Below the pieces are notes generated by a model. It had not been told where the DNA came from. It worked only from the letters and a program-made list of their open reading frames with translations, and made no database searches. The translations under genes were made by a program, and so were the position numbers. Of a stretch of DNA of 17,917 nucleotides, positions 6,750 to 14,419 are shown one piece after another (within the stretch, counting starts at the first letter, position 1; every line of letters starts with the position of its first letter). Origin of the DNA: Ruminococcaceae bacterium UBA2656 (GTDB taxonomy: Bacteria > Bacillota > Clostridia > Oscillospirales > Acutalibacteraceae); NCBI GenBank assembly GCA_002359465.1, contig DENA01000007.1:110195-128111 (forward strand), in the 5' to 3' direction.

Positions 6750-8879
6750 ATGAATGGTAAAACTGAAAAAACGAAATTTCCCTATATCAACCGTGAACTG
6801 AGCTGGATGGACTTTAACGCGCGGGTACTGGAAGAGGCTTTTGAAAGAGAAAATCCGATTATGGAACGCATCCGCTTTCTGGCGATTTCCGCTTCCAATC
6901 TGGATGAATTCTTTATGGTCCGGGTGGCGGGCGTAAAGGAGCAGGTGAATTCCGACTATCGTGCGGAGGATCCCTCCGGCCTGACGCCAAAGCAGCTTTT
7001 ACCCCTGCTTTCCAAAAAAATTCATGCTTTCACAGAAAGGCAGTATTCCTGCCTGCACCGTTCCATTGTGCCGGCAATGAAAAAAAGCGGCATCGGCTTT
7101 TTGTTCCCCGAGGAAATGAACGCTGAACAGAAGCATTTTATTTCCGACTATTTTGATAAAGTCCTCTTCCCCGTGCTGACGCCGCTGGCGGTGGATACAA
7201 GCCGTCCATTCCCGCTGCTTGCGAATAAAAGCCTGAACATCGCAGTCCGGCTCAAAGGCGAGGAGGATTCCTACTTTGCCGTCGTGCAGGTTCCGTCGAT
7301 TCTCTCCCGGTATCTGGAGGTACCGTCCGGTCAGGGCAAGGCGTATGTCCTTTTGGAAAATGTCATCATGTACAAATTAGGTGAGCTGTTTGAGCTCAGC
7401 GACATTCAATCCGCCTGTCCGTTCCGCATGACGCGCAATTCCGACCTTGACATTGACGAGGAGTCGGAAGATCTGCTAATAGAAATACAGAAATCCATCA
7501 AAAAACGCAAGCGCGGCAAGCCCGTGCGTCTGGAACTGCTACAGAAATGCGACCCGGAAACCCGGGAGTTTCTGATTGACACGCTCGATATCAGTGAGGA
7601 TGATATATATGGGCTTCCGGGCCCGCTTGATTTAACGTTCTTTTCCAAATTTGCCTCCATTCCGGAATATGAAAACCTGTGCTTCAAACCGATTAAGCCG
7701 GTCTATCCACCGGCGGATTTTTGGGGCTACGACGATATTTTTGAGGCAATCCGAGAAAAAGACCGAATGGTTCACCACCCTTATGAGAGCTTTGGCACCG
7801 TAGTTGATTTCGTCCGAAGTGCAGCAGAGGATAAAGACGTACTTGCCATAAAACAGACGCTTTACCGTGTAAGCGGGCATTCCCCGATTGTTGCGGCGCT
7901 GATTACAGCGGCGGAAAACGGCAAGCAGGTCACTGTACTGGTCGAACTGAAAGCACGGTTTGATGAAGAAAACAACATTCTTTGGGCAAAAAAGCTGGAA
8001 GAAGCGGGCTGCCATGTTATTTACGGGCTGGCCGGTCTGAAAACCCACTGCAAAATTTTGCTTGTGGTGCGCCGCGACGAGGACGGCATCCGGCGTTACC
8101 TCCATATGGGCACCGGAAATTACAATGATTCCACGGCAAAAATTTACACCGATATTGGAATTTTTACCTGCAAAGAGCCGTATGGCATCGACGCTTCCTC
8201 CCTGTTTAATGTGCTGACGGGATACTCCCGTCCGCCGGAATACAACCGGTTTGTAGTTGCGCCGCACGGTATGAGAAGCTTTTTTCAGCGGATGATCGAA
8301 AAGGAGGTTGCAAATGCCCTTCTAGGGCTTCCGTGCGGGATTACCGTAAAAGTAAACTCCCTGGTTGACCCCGATATCATTGTGCAGCTCTACAAGGCTT
8401 CTCAGTCCAAAGTGCCGGTGAAGCTGCTGGTACGCGGTATCTGTTGCCTGATTCCCGGACTGCCGGGGGTAAGTGAAAATATTACCGTTTACAGCATTGT
8501 CGGTCAGCTGCTGGAACACAGCAGGATTTTTAAATTTGAAAATGCGGGCAATCCTAAGATCTATATGGGAAGCGCGGACTGGATGCAGCGCAACCTTGAC
8601 CGGCGTGTCGAACTGGTATTTCCGGTTGAGGACGAAGACCTGCGTCAGCGGGCATTTTCCATTTTGGACCTGATGCTGAGCGACAACATCAATGCTCGTG
8701 TGATGCAGTCCGACACGGTATATGCTCATATCGACAAGCGCGGGAAAGCACCCTGCAACTGCCAGACCGAATTTTCACGTCTGGCGCAGGAAGCGGTGAA
8801 AAAATTTATTGAGCAGGACAGCAATAAGCCTTTTCGCCCAATTTACAGCACAGAGTTGATGAATAAGGATAAACGATGA
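6750..8879 (+). CDS. ppk: Polyphosphate kinase 1
   Basis: PPK1 reversibly moves the terminal phosphate of ATP onto inorganic polyphosphate; it is often membrane-associated. The 709 residues match the family length and show its order: N domain (NRELSWMDFNARVLEEA), head domain, then two PLD-like catalytic domains. The autophosphorylated histidine of family knowledge corresponds to H433 in LKTHCKILLVV, followed by YLHMGTGNYND. The second HKD-type histidine is H590 in LLEHSRIFKF. No key residue is missing. The ATG at 6750 gives a normal N-terminus; a GTG at 6741 closer to AAAAGG is equally possible. It sits between the PPX-like gene and pfkA on one apparent transcript. Confidence 0.96.
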   Translation: MNGKTEKTKFPYINRELSWMDFNARVLEEAFERENPIMERIRFLAISASNLDEFFMVRVAGVKEQVNSDYRAEDPSGLTPKQLLPLLSKKIHAFTERQYSCLHRSIVPAMKKSGIGFLFPEEMNAEQKHFISDYFDKVLFPVLTPLAVDTSRPFPLLANKSLNIAVRLKGEEDSYFAVVQVPSILSRYLEVPSGQGKAYVLLENVIMYKLGELFELSDIQSACPFRMTRNSDLDIDEESEDLLIEIQKSIKKRKRGKPVRLELLQKCDPETREFLIDTLDISEDDIYGLPGPLDLTFFSKFASIPEYENLCFKPIKPVYPPADFWGYDDIFEAIREKDRMVHHPYESFGTVVDFVRSAAEDKDVLAIKQTLYRVSGHSPIVAALITAAENGKQVTVLVELKARFDEENNILWAKKLEEAGCHVIYGLAGLKTHCKILLVVRRDEDGIRRYLHMGTGNYNDSTAKIYTDIGIFTCKEPYGIDASSLFNVLTGYSRPPEYNRFVVAPHGMRSFFQRMIEKEVANALLGLPCGITVKVNSLVDPDIIVQLYKASQSKVPVKLLVRGICCLIPGLPGVSENITVYSIVGQLLEHSRIFKFENAGNPKIYMGSADWMQRNLDRRVELVFPVEDEDLRQRAFSILDLMLSDNINARVMQSDTVYAHIDKRGKAPCNCQTEFSRLAQEAVKKFIEQDSNKPFRPIYSTELMNKDKR

Positions 8880-8895
8880 CGGAAAGAGTGAAGGT

Positions 8896-9972
8896 ATGAA
8901 AAGAATCGGCATTTTAACAAGCGGCGGCGACTGTCAGGGACTAAATGCGGCTATCCGCGGCGCTGCAAAAGCACTTTATGTCCAGTTTGGGGACGATGTT
9001 GAGATTTATGGTATCAATGACGGCTATCGCGGGTTGATAGAAGGCAGTTACAAGCGCATGAAACCGGATGATTTTTCGGGTATACTGACCTTGGGCGGCA
9101 CGATTCTCGGCACTTCCCGCCAGCCGTTCAAACTGATGCGCGTCATTGACGAAAATAGTGTGGACAAGGTCAGAAATATGAAGGACAACTATAAAGAGAT
9201 GAAGCTTGACTGCCTGGTGATTTTAGGCGGGAACGGCACCCATAAAACGGCAAACCTTCTGAGCAGCGAAGGCCTGAATATTGTTACACTGCCGAAAACG
9301 ATTGACAACGACGTCTGGGGAACCGACATGACTTTTGGGTTCAGCAGTGCGATGGAAATCGCAACGAATGTGCTTGACTGCATTCACACGACCGCGACTT
9401 CCCACGGCAGGGTGTTCATTGTGGAGATCATGGGACATAAGGCCGGCTGGCTCACCTTGCACGCGGGAATCGCCGGCGGCGCGGATGTCATCCTGCTTCC
9501 GGAAATTCCCTACAATATTGACAGCATTGCCCAAACGCTCGACCAGCGCAACAAAAAAGGAAAACGGTTTTCCATTCTTGCGGTGGCCGAAGGCGTCATT
9601 TCACAGCAGGAAGCAAAAATGGGTAAAAAAGAGTTTAAAGCCGCGAGAGCCGACATGCCGTTTCCATCCATCTCCTATCGTCTTTCTAAGGAAATAAGCG
9701 AAAAAACGGGTCAGGAAATCCGTGTTACCGTCCCCGGGCATTTTCAGCGCGGCGGAAGCCCGTGCCCTTACGACAGACTGCTGGCAACACGGTTCGGTAC
9801 CGCGGCGGCAAAACTGATATCCGATAAAAAATACGGAAATATGGTGGCTCTGCAAAACGGCAGCATCGTTCCCGTTCCGCTGAATGAGGTTGCCGGAAAA
9901 CTGAAGGGCGTTCCCAAAGACTGTGATGTCATTCAAACCGCGCGGGATATCGGAATCAGCTTCGGCGATTAA
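8896..9972 (+). CDS. pfkA: 6-phosphofructokinase, group III-like
   Basis: A 358-residue cytoplasmic enzyme phosphorylating fructose 6-phosphate in glycolysis. Visible motifs are ILTSGGDCQGLNAAIRG (nucleotide loop), GGNGTHKTANLL (111-122), PKTIDNDVWGTD (catalytic Asp in TIDND, D137), MGHKAGWLTLHAG and HFQRGGSPCPYDR. The donor-site residues are mixed: G114 matches ATP-dependent PFKs where PPi enzymes carry Asp, but K134 before TIDND matches PPi-type and some actinobacterial ATP-type enzymes. N113 replaces the usual Mg-binding Asp. Phosphoryl donor is therefore uncertain. The ATG at 8896 follows ppk by 16 bases, with a weak GGAAAGAG site. Its place behind ppk ties it to the polyphosphate operon. 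Confidence 0.92.
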   Translation: MKRIGILTSGGDCQGLNAAIRGAAKALYVQFGDDVEIYGINDGYRGLIEGSYKRMKPDDFSGILTLGGTILGTSRQPFKLMRVIDENSVDKVRNMKDNYKEMKLDCLVILGGNGTHKTANLLSSEGLNIVTLPKTIDNDVWGTDMTFGFSSAMEIATNVLDCIHTTATSHGRVFIVEIMGHKAGWLTLHAGIAGGADVILLPEIPYNIDSIAQTLDQRNKKGKRFSILAVAEGVISQQEAKMGKKEFKAARADMPFPSISYRLSKEISEKTGQEIRVTVPGHFQRGGSPCPYDRLLATRFGTAAAKLISDKKYGNMVALQNGSIVPVPLNEVAGKLKGVPKDCDVIQTARDIGISFGD

Positions 9973-9989
9973 GAAAGGAGTCTTTAAAC

Positions 9990-10223
9990 ATGAAAAACAG
10001 CAAATGCGGCAAATCCAAATTCATGGCAGCAACAGCCATCATCGGTATGATTTCAGCCGTGGCAATGGTGGTCACCTCCGTCCTGAGCAGTTACCTGGTT
10101 ATGAAGCTGTTCCGCTATATTCATACCGCCCAAAAAGCGCTTCCTGAAATGGAAAAGGCCGCCCGCCTTTACCAGAAAAAGAATTCTGTAACGGACACAG
10201 AAAGCAAAACAAAAGATGAATGA
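9990..10223 (+). CDS. Small single-pass membrane protein, function unknown
   Basis: A 77-residue protein I do not recognise. A short basic N-terminus (MKNSKCGKSKF) is followed by one long hydrophobic segment (about residues 12-40, rich in Ala, Val, Ile, Met) and a charged C-terminal tail with many Lys and Glu that may form a short helix. The positive N-terminus suggests an N-in orientation with the tail outside, but that is only inference. AAAGGAG lies at good spacing before the ATG at 9990, 17 bases after pfkA, so this is a real translated gene at the end of the operon. A strong terminator begins 30 bases after its stop. It may anchor or regulate an upstream product; nothing in the sequence proves this. 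Confidence 0.8.
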   Translation: MKNSKCGKSKFMAATAIIGMISAVAMVVTSVLSSYLVMKLFRYIHTAQKALPEMEKAARLYQKKNSVTDTESKTKDE

Positions 10224-10253
10224 GTGAGGCCTTAACGATACTGAACTTTCACG

Positions 10254-10300
10254 AAAAAGGCCGGAACAAGCGTCGCTTTAACGCTTGTTCCGGCCTTTTT
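10254..10300. terminator. Bidirectional terminator between the polyphosphate operon and comEA
   Basis: A perfect 20-bp stem (10254-10273 with 10281-10300) around a 7-base loop begins with AAAAA and ends with TTTTT. It can stop transcription from both sides and sits between two converging units. Confidence 0.95.
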
Positions 10301-10308
10301 AAATTATA

Positions 10309-10761
10309 TTATACAGTAATATGGTCTTTTAGCTTTGCAAACGTTTTATCGCCAATCCCGCTTACATTTTTGATTTCTTCAATACTTTTAAATTTTCCAT
10401 TTTTTTCACGATAATCCACAATCCGCTTGGCCATGACATCGCCGATTCCGTCAAGCCCGTCGCTCAACTGCCGGGCGGTGGCGGTATTTATATTGATTTT
10501 ACCATGCAAGGCTTCCGCCGCGCTTGCCGTTCCCACTGCCTCTTCCTGTTGTTTGGATTCGTCAGGAATCGATGCCGCCGGTGCTGCAGAAACGGCTTTC
10601 GGCGTATACGTTTCATCAGCCGCAGAAGAAACGTCCGTCATAACGGCAATGTCCGGTATGGATACTTCCGGCACATAAAAAGCGTTGTACCCGATAATCA
10701 GCGCACACAGCACAGCCGCGATTACAATGAGATACCGCACCTGCAGAGTTTCATCATCCAT
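10309..10761 (-). CDS. ComEA-like helix-hairpin-helix protein, short membrane-anchored form
   Basis: A 150-residue protein with one N-terminal transmembrane segment (about residues 9-27), an Ala/Glu/Pro-rich linker to residue 88, and a C-terminal double helix-hairpin-helix DNA-binding domain (ININTATARQL, then LDGIGDVMAKRIVDYR and VSGIGDKTFAKLKD). In competence systems ComEA binds incoming DNA on the outer face of the membrane. Here the SLBB domain of the Bacillus form is missing and no comEB or comEC gene follows; the gene ends at the shared terminator. A role in DNA uptake is possible but not shown. The ATG at 10761 has a weak GGCGGG site. It lies 93 bases after rluD, and the gap holds palindromic repeat copy B. 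Confidence 0.87.
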   Translation of the reverse strand: MDDETLQVRYLIVIAAVLCALIIGYNAFYVPEVSIPDIAVMTDVSSAADETYTPKAVSAAPAASIPDESKQQEEAVGTASAAEALHGKININTATARQLSDGLDGIGDVMAKRIVDYREKNGKFKSIEEIKNVSGIGDKTFAKLKDHITV

Positions 10762-10784
10762 ATTGAGACCCGCCTTTTACTAGA

Positions 10785-10848
10785 GCAATTCCAAATAAGA
10801 ATTGGAAAAGCAGATAATGAAAGCATACCACTGTATTTTGGAAATTGC
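10785..10848. repeat. 64-bp imperfect palindromic element, copy B
   Basis: GCAATT (10785-10790) pairs with AATTGC (10843-10848), and CCAAA pairs with TTTGG after a one-base bulge. Sequence and order of the flanks match copy A (2957-3053) in the same plus-strand orientation. The central hairpin of copy A is replaced by an unrelated short stretch. It lies between the rluD stop and the comEA start. Confidence 0.65.
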
Positions 10849-10854
10849 CATAAG

Positions 10855-11775
10855 CTAATCCTGCTTTAATTTTTTTAAAAACTGAATAAAATAAGCCGGA
10901 AGGTCGCTGATAATTTCCATGTAACGGCCGTCCCGCGGGTGAAGGAACCCAAGCACTCTGGCGTGCAGACACTGGCCATTTAAATTCGGAACGGCTTTCT
11001 TGGGCCCGTAGACCGTGTCCCCCGCAATCGGGTGGCCAATGTACGCCATATGGACCCGTATCTGGTGGGTTCGCCCCGTTTCCAGCCTGCACTGCACATG
11101 GGTAAACCCATTGTACCGCGCAAGGACATGGTAATGCGTAACGGCGCTGCGCGCGTTCTTTTCGGTCACAGCCATCATCTTCCGGTGAACCGGATGCCGT
11201 CCGATCGGCGCGTCAATGGTTCCATCATCCTCTTTCAGGTTTCCGTGGACAACCGCTTCATATAAACGTGTAAAGCTGTGTGCCTTTATTTGCGCGGCTA
11301 ATTTTTGGTGCGCAAAATCGTTTTTTGCAACAACCAGCAGCCCGCTTGTGTCCTTGTCGATGCGGTGGACAATACCGGGCCGGATCACCCCGTTGATTCC
11401 CGACAGCGAATCCCCGCAATGCGCCAGCAAAGCATTGACAAGAGTGCCGGTATAATTGCCGGCGGCAGGGTGGACAACCATGCCTTTCGGTTTATTGACG
11501 ACAAGCAGATCGGCGTCCTCATACATAATTTCAAGGGGAATGTCTTCCGAAAGAACATCCAGCTTTTCCGGCTCGGGAATCAAAAGGTCAACGCGGTCGC
11601 CAACCGTGCCCTGATAACTTTTCGTAAGGCACTTGCCATTCAGAGTGGCATTGCCTTCGGCTATCAGCTTTTCGGCTGCGGAACGCGTCATGTTTTCCGT
11701 TTTCAGGCTGATCAGCTTGTCAAGCCTGATACCGGCATCTTCCGGCTCTATTGTAATCGTTATCTTATTCTGCAT
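10855..11775 (-). CDS. rluD: RluA/RluD-family 23S rRNA pseudouridine synthase
   Basis: A 306-residue cytoplasmic enzyme that isomerises uridine to pseudouridine in large-subunit rRNA. An N-terminal S4 RNA-binding domain (RLDKLISLKTENMTRSAAEKLI, residues 18-39) precedes the RluA catalytic domain. The signature HRIDKDTSGLLVVA holds the catalytic Asp, D140, and the later RLETGRTHQIRVH is family-typical. The open frame reaches 11871, but that part overlaps lspA. The ATG at 11775 shares its A with the lspA TAA (TAATG), which implies translational coupling; no strong separate ribosome site is seen. RluD and other RluA members differ mainly in target uridine, so the symbol is the closest homologue, not proof of site. 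Confidence 0.92.
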   Translation of the reverse strand: MQNKITITIEPEDAGIRLDKLISLKTENMTRSAAEKLIAEGNATLNGKCLTKSYQGTVGDRVDLLIPEPEKLDVLSEDIPLEIMYEDADLLVVNKPKGMVVHPAAGNYTGTLVNALLAHCGDSLSGINGVIRPGIVHRIDKDTSGLLVVAKNDFAHQKLAAQIKAHSFTRLYEAVVHGNLKEDDGTIDAPIGRHPVHRKMMAVTEKNARSAVTHYHVLARYNGFTHVQCRLETGRTHQIRVHMAYIGHPIAGDTVYGPKKAVPNLNGQCLHARVLGFLHPRDGRYMEIISDLPAYFIQFLKKLKQD

Positions 11776-12254
11776 TATTTTGTACGAATCACTTTTTCGG
11801 CATCGCTGTTTAAATCGGAATAAAACAAAATATGAATGATCAGAAATACGGTTCCGACTGTAACACAGCAATCGGCAAAATTAAAAATCGGAGGGAAAAA
11901 GCTGGCATAAATATAGTCAATTACATAGCTGTGCAGTACACGGTCAATCAGATTCCCGAATCCCCCGCCGACAATCAGCGTAACGGCCGCATAGGAAAAG
12001 AAATTATGCTGCTTATATTTGAACAGGGCGTAAATCATGACGATGGAAACCGTCAAGGTAGCCACAATGAAAAACCACCTCTGATTTTGCAGCATTCCGA
12101 ACGCCGCCCCCCTGTTTTGTATATAAAAGATACTGAAAAACCCCTTGATAACGGTAAAGCCGCTGTTCGGCTGCATATTTGAAGTAACGAGCAATTTCAG
12201 AATCTGGTCAATGGCAACAGCCGCCGCCGAAAGCAATAGAGCAATGATTGCCAA
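11775..12254 (-). CDS. lspA: Lipoprotein signal peptidase (signal peptidase II)
   Basis: A 159-residue inner-membrane aspartic protease that removes signal peptides from diacylglyceryl-modified prolipoproteins. Four transmembrane helices are apparent. The catalytic pair is D113 (VIDY) and D128 (FNFADCCV), and the conserved YIQNRGAAFG and GGFGNLIDR segments are present. The start is TTG at 12254, with GGGGAG 6 bases upstream; no ATG fits the homologous N-terminus. It lies 156 bases beyond divIVA, with a hairpin in between, and overlaps rluD by TAATG. Transcription is by read-through or by a promoter I could not identify. Confidence 0.95.
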   Translation of the reverse strand: MAIIALLLSAAAVAIDQILKLLVTSNMQPNSGFTVIKGFFSIFYIQNRGAAFGMLQNQRWFFIVATLTVSIVMIYALFKYKQHNFFSYAAVTLIVGGGFGNLIDRVLHSYVIDYIYASFFPPIFNFADCCVTVGTVFLIIHILFYSDLNSDAEKVIRTK

Positions 12255-12283
12255 CGATATCTCCCCTTCCTTCTAAGATTTAG

Positions 12284-12315
12284 AAAAGGGCGAGCCGGAA
12301 AGCCCGCCCTTTTTG
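12284..12315 (-). terminator. Hairpin after divIVA, before lspA
   Basis: AAAAGGGCG pairs with CGCCCTTTT, with one A-C mismatch and an inner GC/GC pair. The T run is four to five bases on either strand. It probably attenuates or ends the divIVA transcript ahead of lspA. Confidence 0.7.
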
Positions 12316-12410
12316 GAAATAATTTTAAGTCCGCATACTGTGATAGCAGACATCAACGCTCAGGCATCCTACCCGGCCACACATGGCTCCAAAAGCGGAA
12401 ATGTCCCCCA

Positions 12411-13151
12411 TCACTTTGTATCGTCGGAGATATCATCGTCATCGTCGCTGAACTGAATGGAACTGTAACGCTGCGGTTTTTCTTCCGAAGGTACGTCATC
12501 GTCAAAGTTGGAAACGTCGGCGTTGAAAAAAGCATCCTGTTTGTCAGCAGACATTTCTTCTTCCGGCTTTGCCCTTTCCACAGGCGCGGGGGATGCGGGC
12601 GCCGGTTCCGGCACAAGAACGTCCGGGCTCTGCACGGGTACGGGAGGGGTTGGATCCGTCCTGTGTGTCGGCAAAGCGTCAATTAAAGTCAGGTGCTCTT
12701 TGTACAGATTCAGCAGTTTGGAACGGAAATCAGACACACTCTGCTGCAGGCGTTCCATTTCCTTCTGCTGCTCTATTACGCTCTGTTTGGCGCCGGATAC
12801 AATCCGCTCCGCCTTAATATTTGCATCTTTTACAATAATCTCGGCCTTGTGGCGGGATTCGCGGATGGAAGCATCACCCAGCTTTTGCGCGCTGACAAGC
12901 GCGTTCTTGATTTCGTCCTCTTCCACACGGTAATCTTCCACTTTTGCAGCCAAAATCTTAATTTTTTCAACAAGCTGATCGTTTTCAGCCTTCAGTCTTT
13001 CATAGGATTCTTTTTGCTCAAGGTCTTTTTTGATGAGCGCATCGTAGGATTCTTTTACCTGATCGATAAACTGATCCACATCATCGGTACGGTAACCGGA
13101 AAAGCCGGATTTTCTGAAGCTGGCGTTAATAATATCGTTCATTGATAGCAT
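12411..13151 (-). CDS. divIVA: DivIVA-domain cell division protein
   Basis: A 246-residue peripheral membrane coiled-coil protein that marks curved membrane and septa. The N-terminal lipid-binding domain is clear (SFRKSGFSGYRTDDVDQFID, residues 11-30). A coiled coil with heptad-like Leu/Glu/Lys spacing runs to about residue 165. Then come a Pro-rich linker (about 166-195) and a very acidic tail ending in a run of five Asp. The C-terminal part is longer and more disordered than in Bacillus DivIVA and may be where partners bind. The ATG at 13151 has GGAGGG 8 bases upstream; a second ATG follows three codons later. It lies just downstream of ylmH in the division operon. Confidence 0.93.
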   Translation of the reverse strand: MLSMNDIINASFRKSGFSGYRTDDVDQFIDQVKESYDALIKKDLEQKESYERLKAENDQLVEKIKILAAKVEDYRVEEDEIKNALVSAQKLGDASIRESRHKAEIIVKDANIKAERIVSGAKQSVIEQQKEMERLQQSVSDFRSKLLNLYKEHLTLIDALPTHRTDPTPPVPVQSPDVLVPEPAPASPAPVERAKPEEEMSADKQDAFFNADVSNFDDDVPSEEKPQRYSSIQFSDDDDDISDDTK

Positions 13152-13165
13152 ATTGGAGCCCTCCG

Positions 13166-13921
13166 TTAAATATATTTCCTGCCTGCAATACTCAGCCTGC
13201 CTTTTTTCGTCATGGGTCCAAGGCGGTCAAGAACAAAGCGGCCCTTTCCCCTGATTGATAACTTGCTGTCCTGTGCGACGACTGCCGACACAGAAGTATT
13301 TACCTCGTGATTCAGCATAACCAAGCCGGCGCGGATCATCTCGGATGACTTTTCCCTGCTTGTGCCTATAGCGGCCGCAACAATGCAGTCCAGCCGCGCA
13401 GAGGCGACAACCGCGGAAAAATCTTCAAAGTTTCTGCCGGAAGGCAGCGGCTGCGCCGCGCCCATGGCCAGCCGGACACCCACCCTGCCGATTTTTTCTG
13501 TCTGAAACAGAATATACTCCGAAATCTCGCTGCGCGCAAAAATCACACAGCGGCCTTCTTCGACCAGAATGTCCCCCAGCGTTTCGCGTTGAATTCCGTT
13601 CGCAAGCAGAGCGCCCAAAAAATCGCGGTGGGTAAGCCTGTCACAGACTCGATAGCTCGCTGTAACCGCAGAGATGGGGAATTTTGCGGCATCCGGAGCA
13701 ATAAAGTCCGGAAACGCGCCAAAAACTACACGCTCCGAGCCGTCATATCCGCCGTAGAGCATATAGTTTTTAAATGAAATATGATTGATTGTTTTTTGCG
13801 CCGCAAGCGCCTGACGTTCATCCAGAAAGCCCACAAATCGAGGCTGGGATCCGCTTTGTGCCAGACGCACGGCATCGCAAAGCTTAGCTCCAAGAATTGC
13901 ATCCGCCGACTGTTTATCCAT
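13166..13921 (-). CDS. ylmH: YlmH-family S4-domain RNA-binding protein
   Basis: A 251-residue cytoplasmic protein. The N-terminal YlmH domain (about residues 1-170, with RFVGFLDERQ and THRDFLGALLANGIQRETLGDI) is followed by a C-terminal S4 domain (about 175-240, ARLDCIVAAAIGTSREKSSEMI). Recent work on the Bacillus homologue links it to peptidyl-tRNA handling in ribosome quality control; older work links it to septum formation. The ATG at 13921 shares its A with the sepF TAA (TAATG), so translation is probably coupled to SepF. The stop lies 14 bases before the divIVA start. Assignment is based on length, domain order and the conserved sepF-ylmH-divIVA order. Confidence 0.92.
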   Translation of the reverse strand: MDKQSADAILGAKLCDAVRLAQSGSQPRFVGFLDERQALAAQKTINHISFKNYMLYGGYDGSERVVFGAFPDFIAPDAAKFPISAVTASYRVCDRLTHRDFLGALLANGIQRETLGDILVEEGRCVIFARSEISEYILFQTEKIGRVGVRLAMGAAQPLPSGRNFEDFSAVVASARLDCIVAAAIGTSREKSSEMIRAGLVMLNHEVNTSVSAVVAQDSKLSIRGKGRFVLDRLGPMTKKGRLSIAGRKYI

Positions 13922-14397
13922 TAGAAATAAACGCCGTTATTTTCCAGCTCATCTAAAACGTCGTCGCCTGTCAGATCAACATTATAGGGTGTTATAATGA
14001 ACGTACTGGTGGCAACTCTTTTGATTTTCCCCCCGTTGGCATAAGCGACGCCGCTCAGAAAATCAATAATGCGGCGGGATACATCCTTGTTGGTATTTTC
14101 AAGATTGAGAACCACCGTATGCATTTTCAAAAGCTCGTCCGCCACCGCGCAGGTCTCTTCGCCGAACCGTTCCGGCTTAAACAGCACAACCTGTAATTGG
14201 GCGGTTGCGTGGATATTGACAACCTTGTTTCCGCTGTTCTGTACGGGTGCGCGCTTGATCGTGTCACGCTCGCGGGCCTCGGGTTCCTCATTTTGGCGGG
14301 AGGTTATTTCCTCCTGCTGTACACCGTCATAATCGTAGTCGTATTCGTCCTCCGGCGGGTTCCACATATCCTTAATTTTTTCAACGATCCCTGCCAT
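13921..14397 (-). CDS. sepF: SepF, FtsZ-bundling division protein
   Basis: A 158-residue cytoplasmic protein that forms rings, bundles FtsZ and tethers the Z ring to the membrane through an amphipathic N-terminal helix. That helix is visible as MAGIVEKIKDMWN. A disordered acidic linker (residues 14-55) precedes the SepF fold (about 60-145), with VVLFKPERF, AVADELLKMHTVVLNLEN and RRIIDFLSGVAYANGG typical of the family. The ATG at 14397 has AGGAGG at good spacing. It is followed by ylmH through a TAATG overlap and preceded by the YggS-like gene after about 20 bases. Confidence 0.95.
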   Translation of the reverse strand: MAGIVEKIKDMWNPPEDEYDYDYDGVQQEEITSRQNEEPEARERDTIKRAPVQNSGNKVVNIHATAQLQVVLFKPERFGEETCAVADELLKMHTVVLNLENTNKDVSRRIIDFLSGVAYANGGKIKRVATSTFIITPYNVDLTGDDVLDELENNGVYF

Positions 14398-14419
14398 AAA
14401 TAAACCCTCCTGTAATCAA

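Noticed and set aside
10220..10414. 64-residue open frame overlapping the stop of the small membrane protein
   Set aside because: It runs through the 20-bp terminator stem and into comEA on the other strand, with no ribosome site or recognisable sequence.
11776..11871. N-terminal extension of the pseudouridine synthase
   Set aside because: It overlaps lspA and lacks family similarity; the S4 domain begins right after the ATG at 11775.
12353..12682. 109-residue minus-strand frame
   Set aside because: It is an out-of-frame reading of the divIVA tail, rich in Arg and Pro without any motif.
12508..12933. 141-residue plus-strand frame opposite divIVA
   Set aside because: Its Ser/Gly/Thr-rich content mirrors the repetitive DivIVA codons; no start signal.
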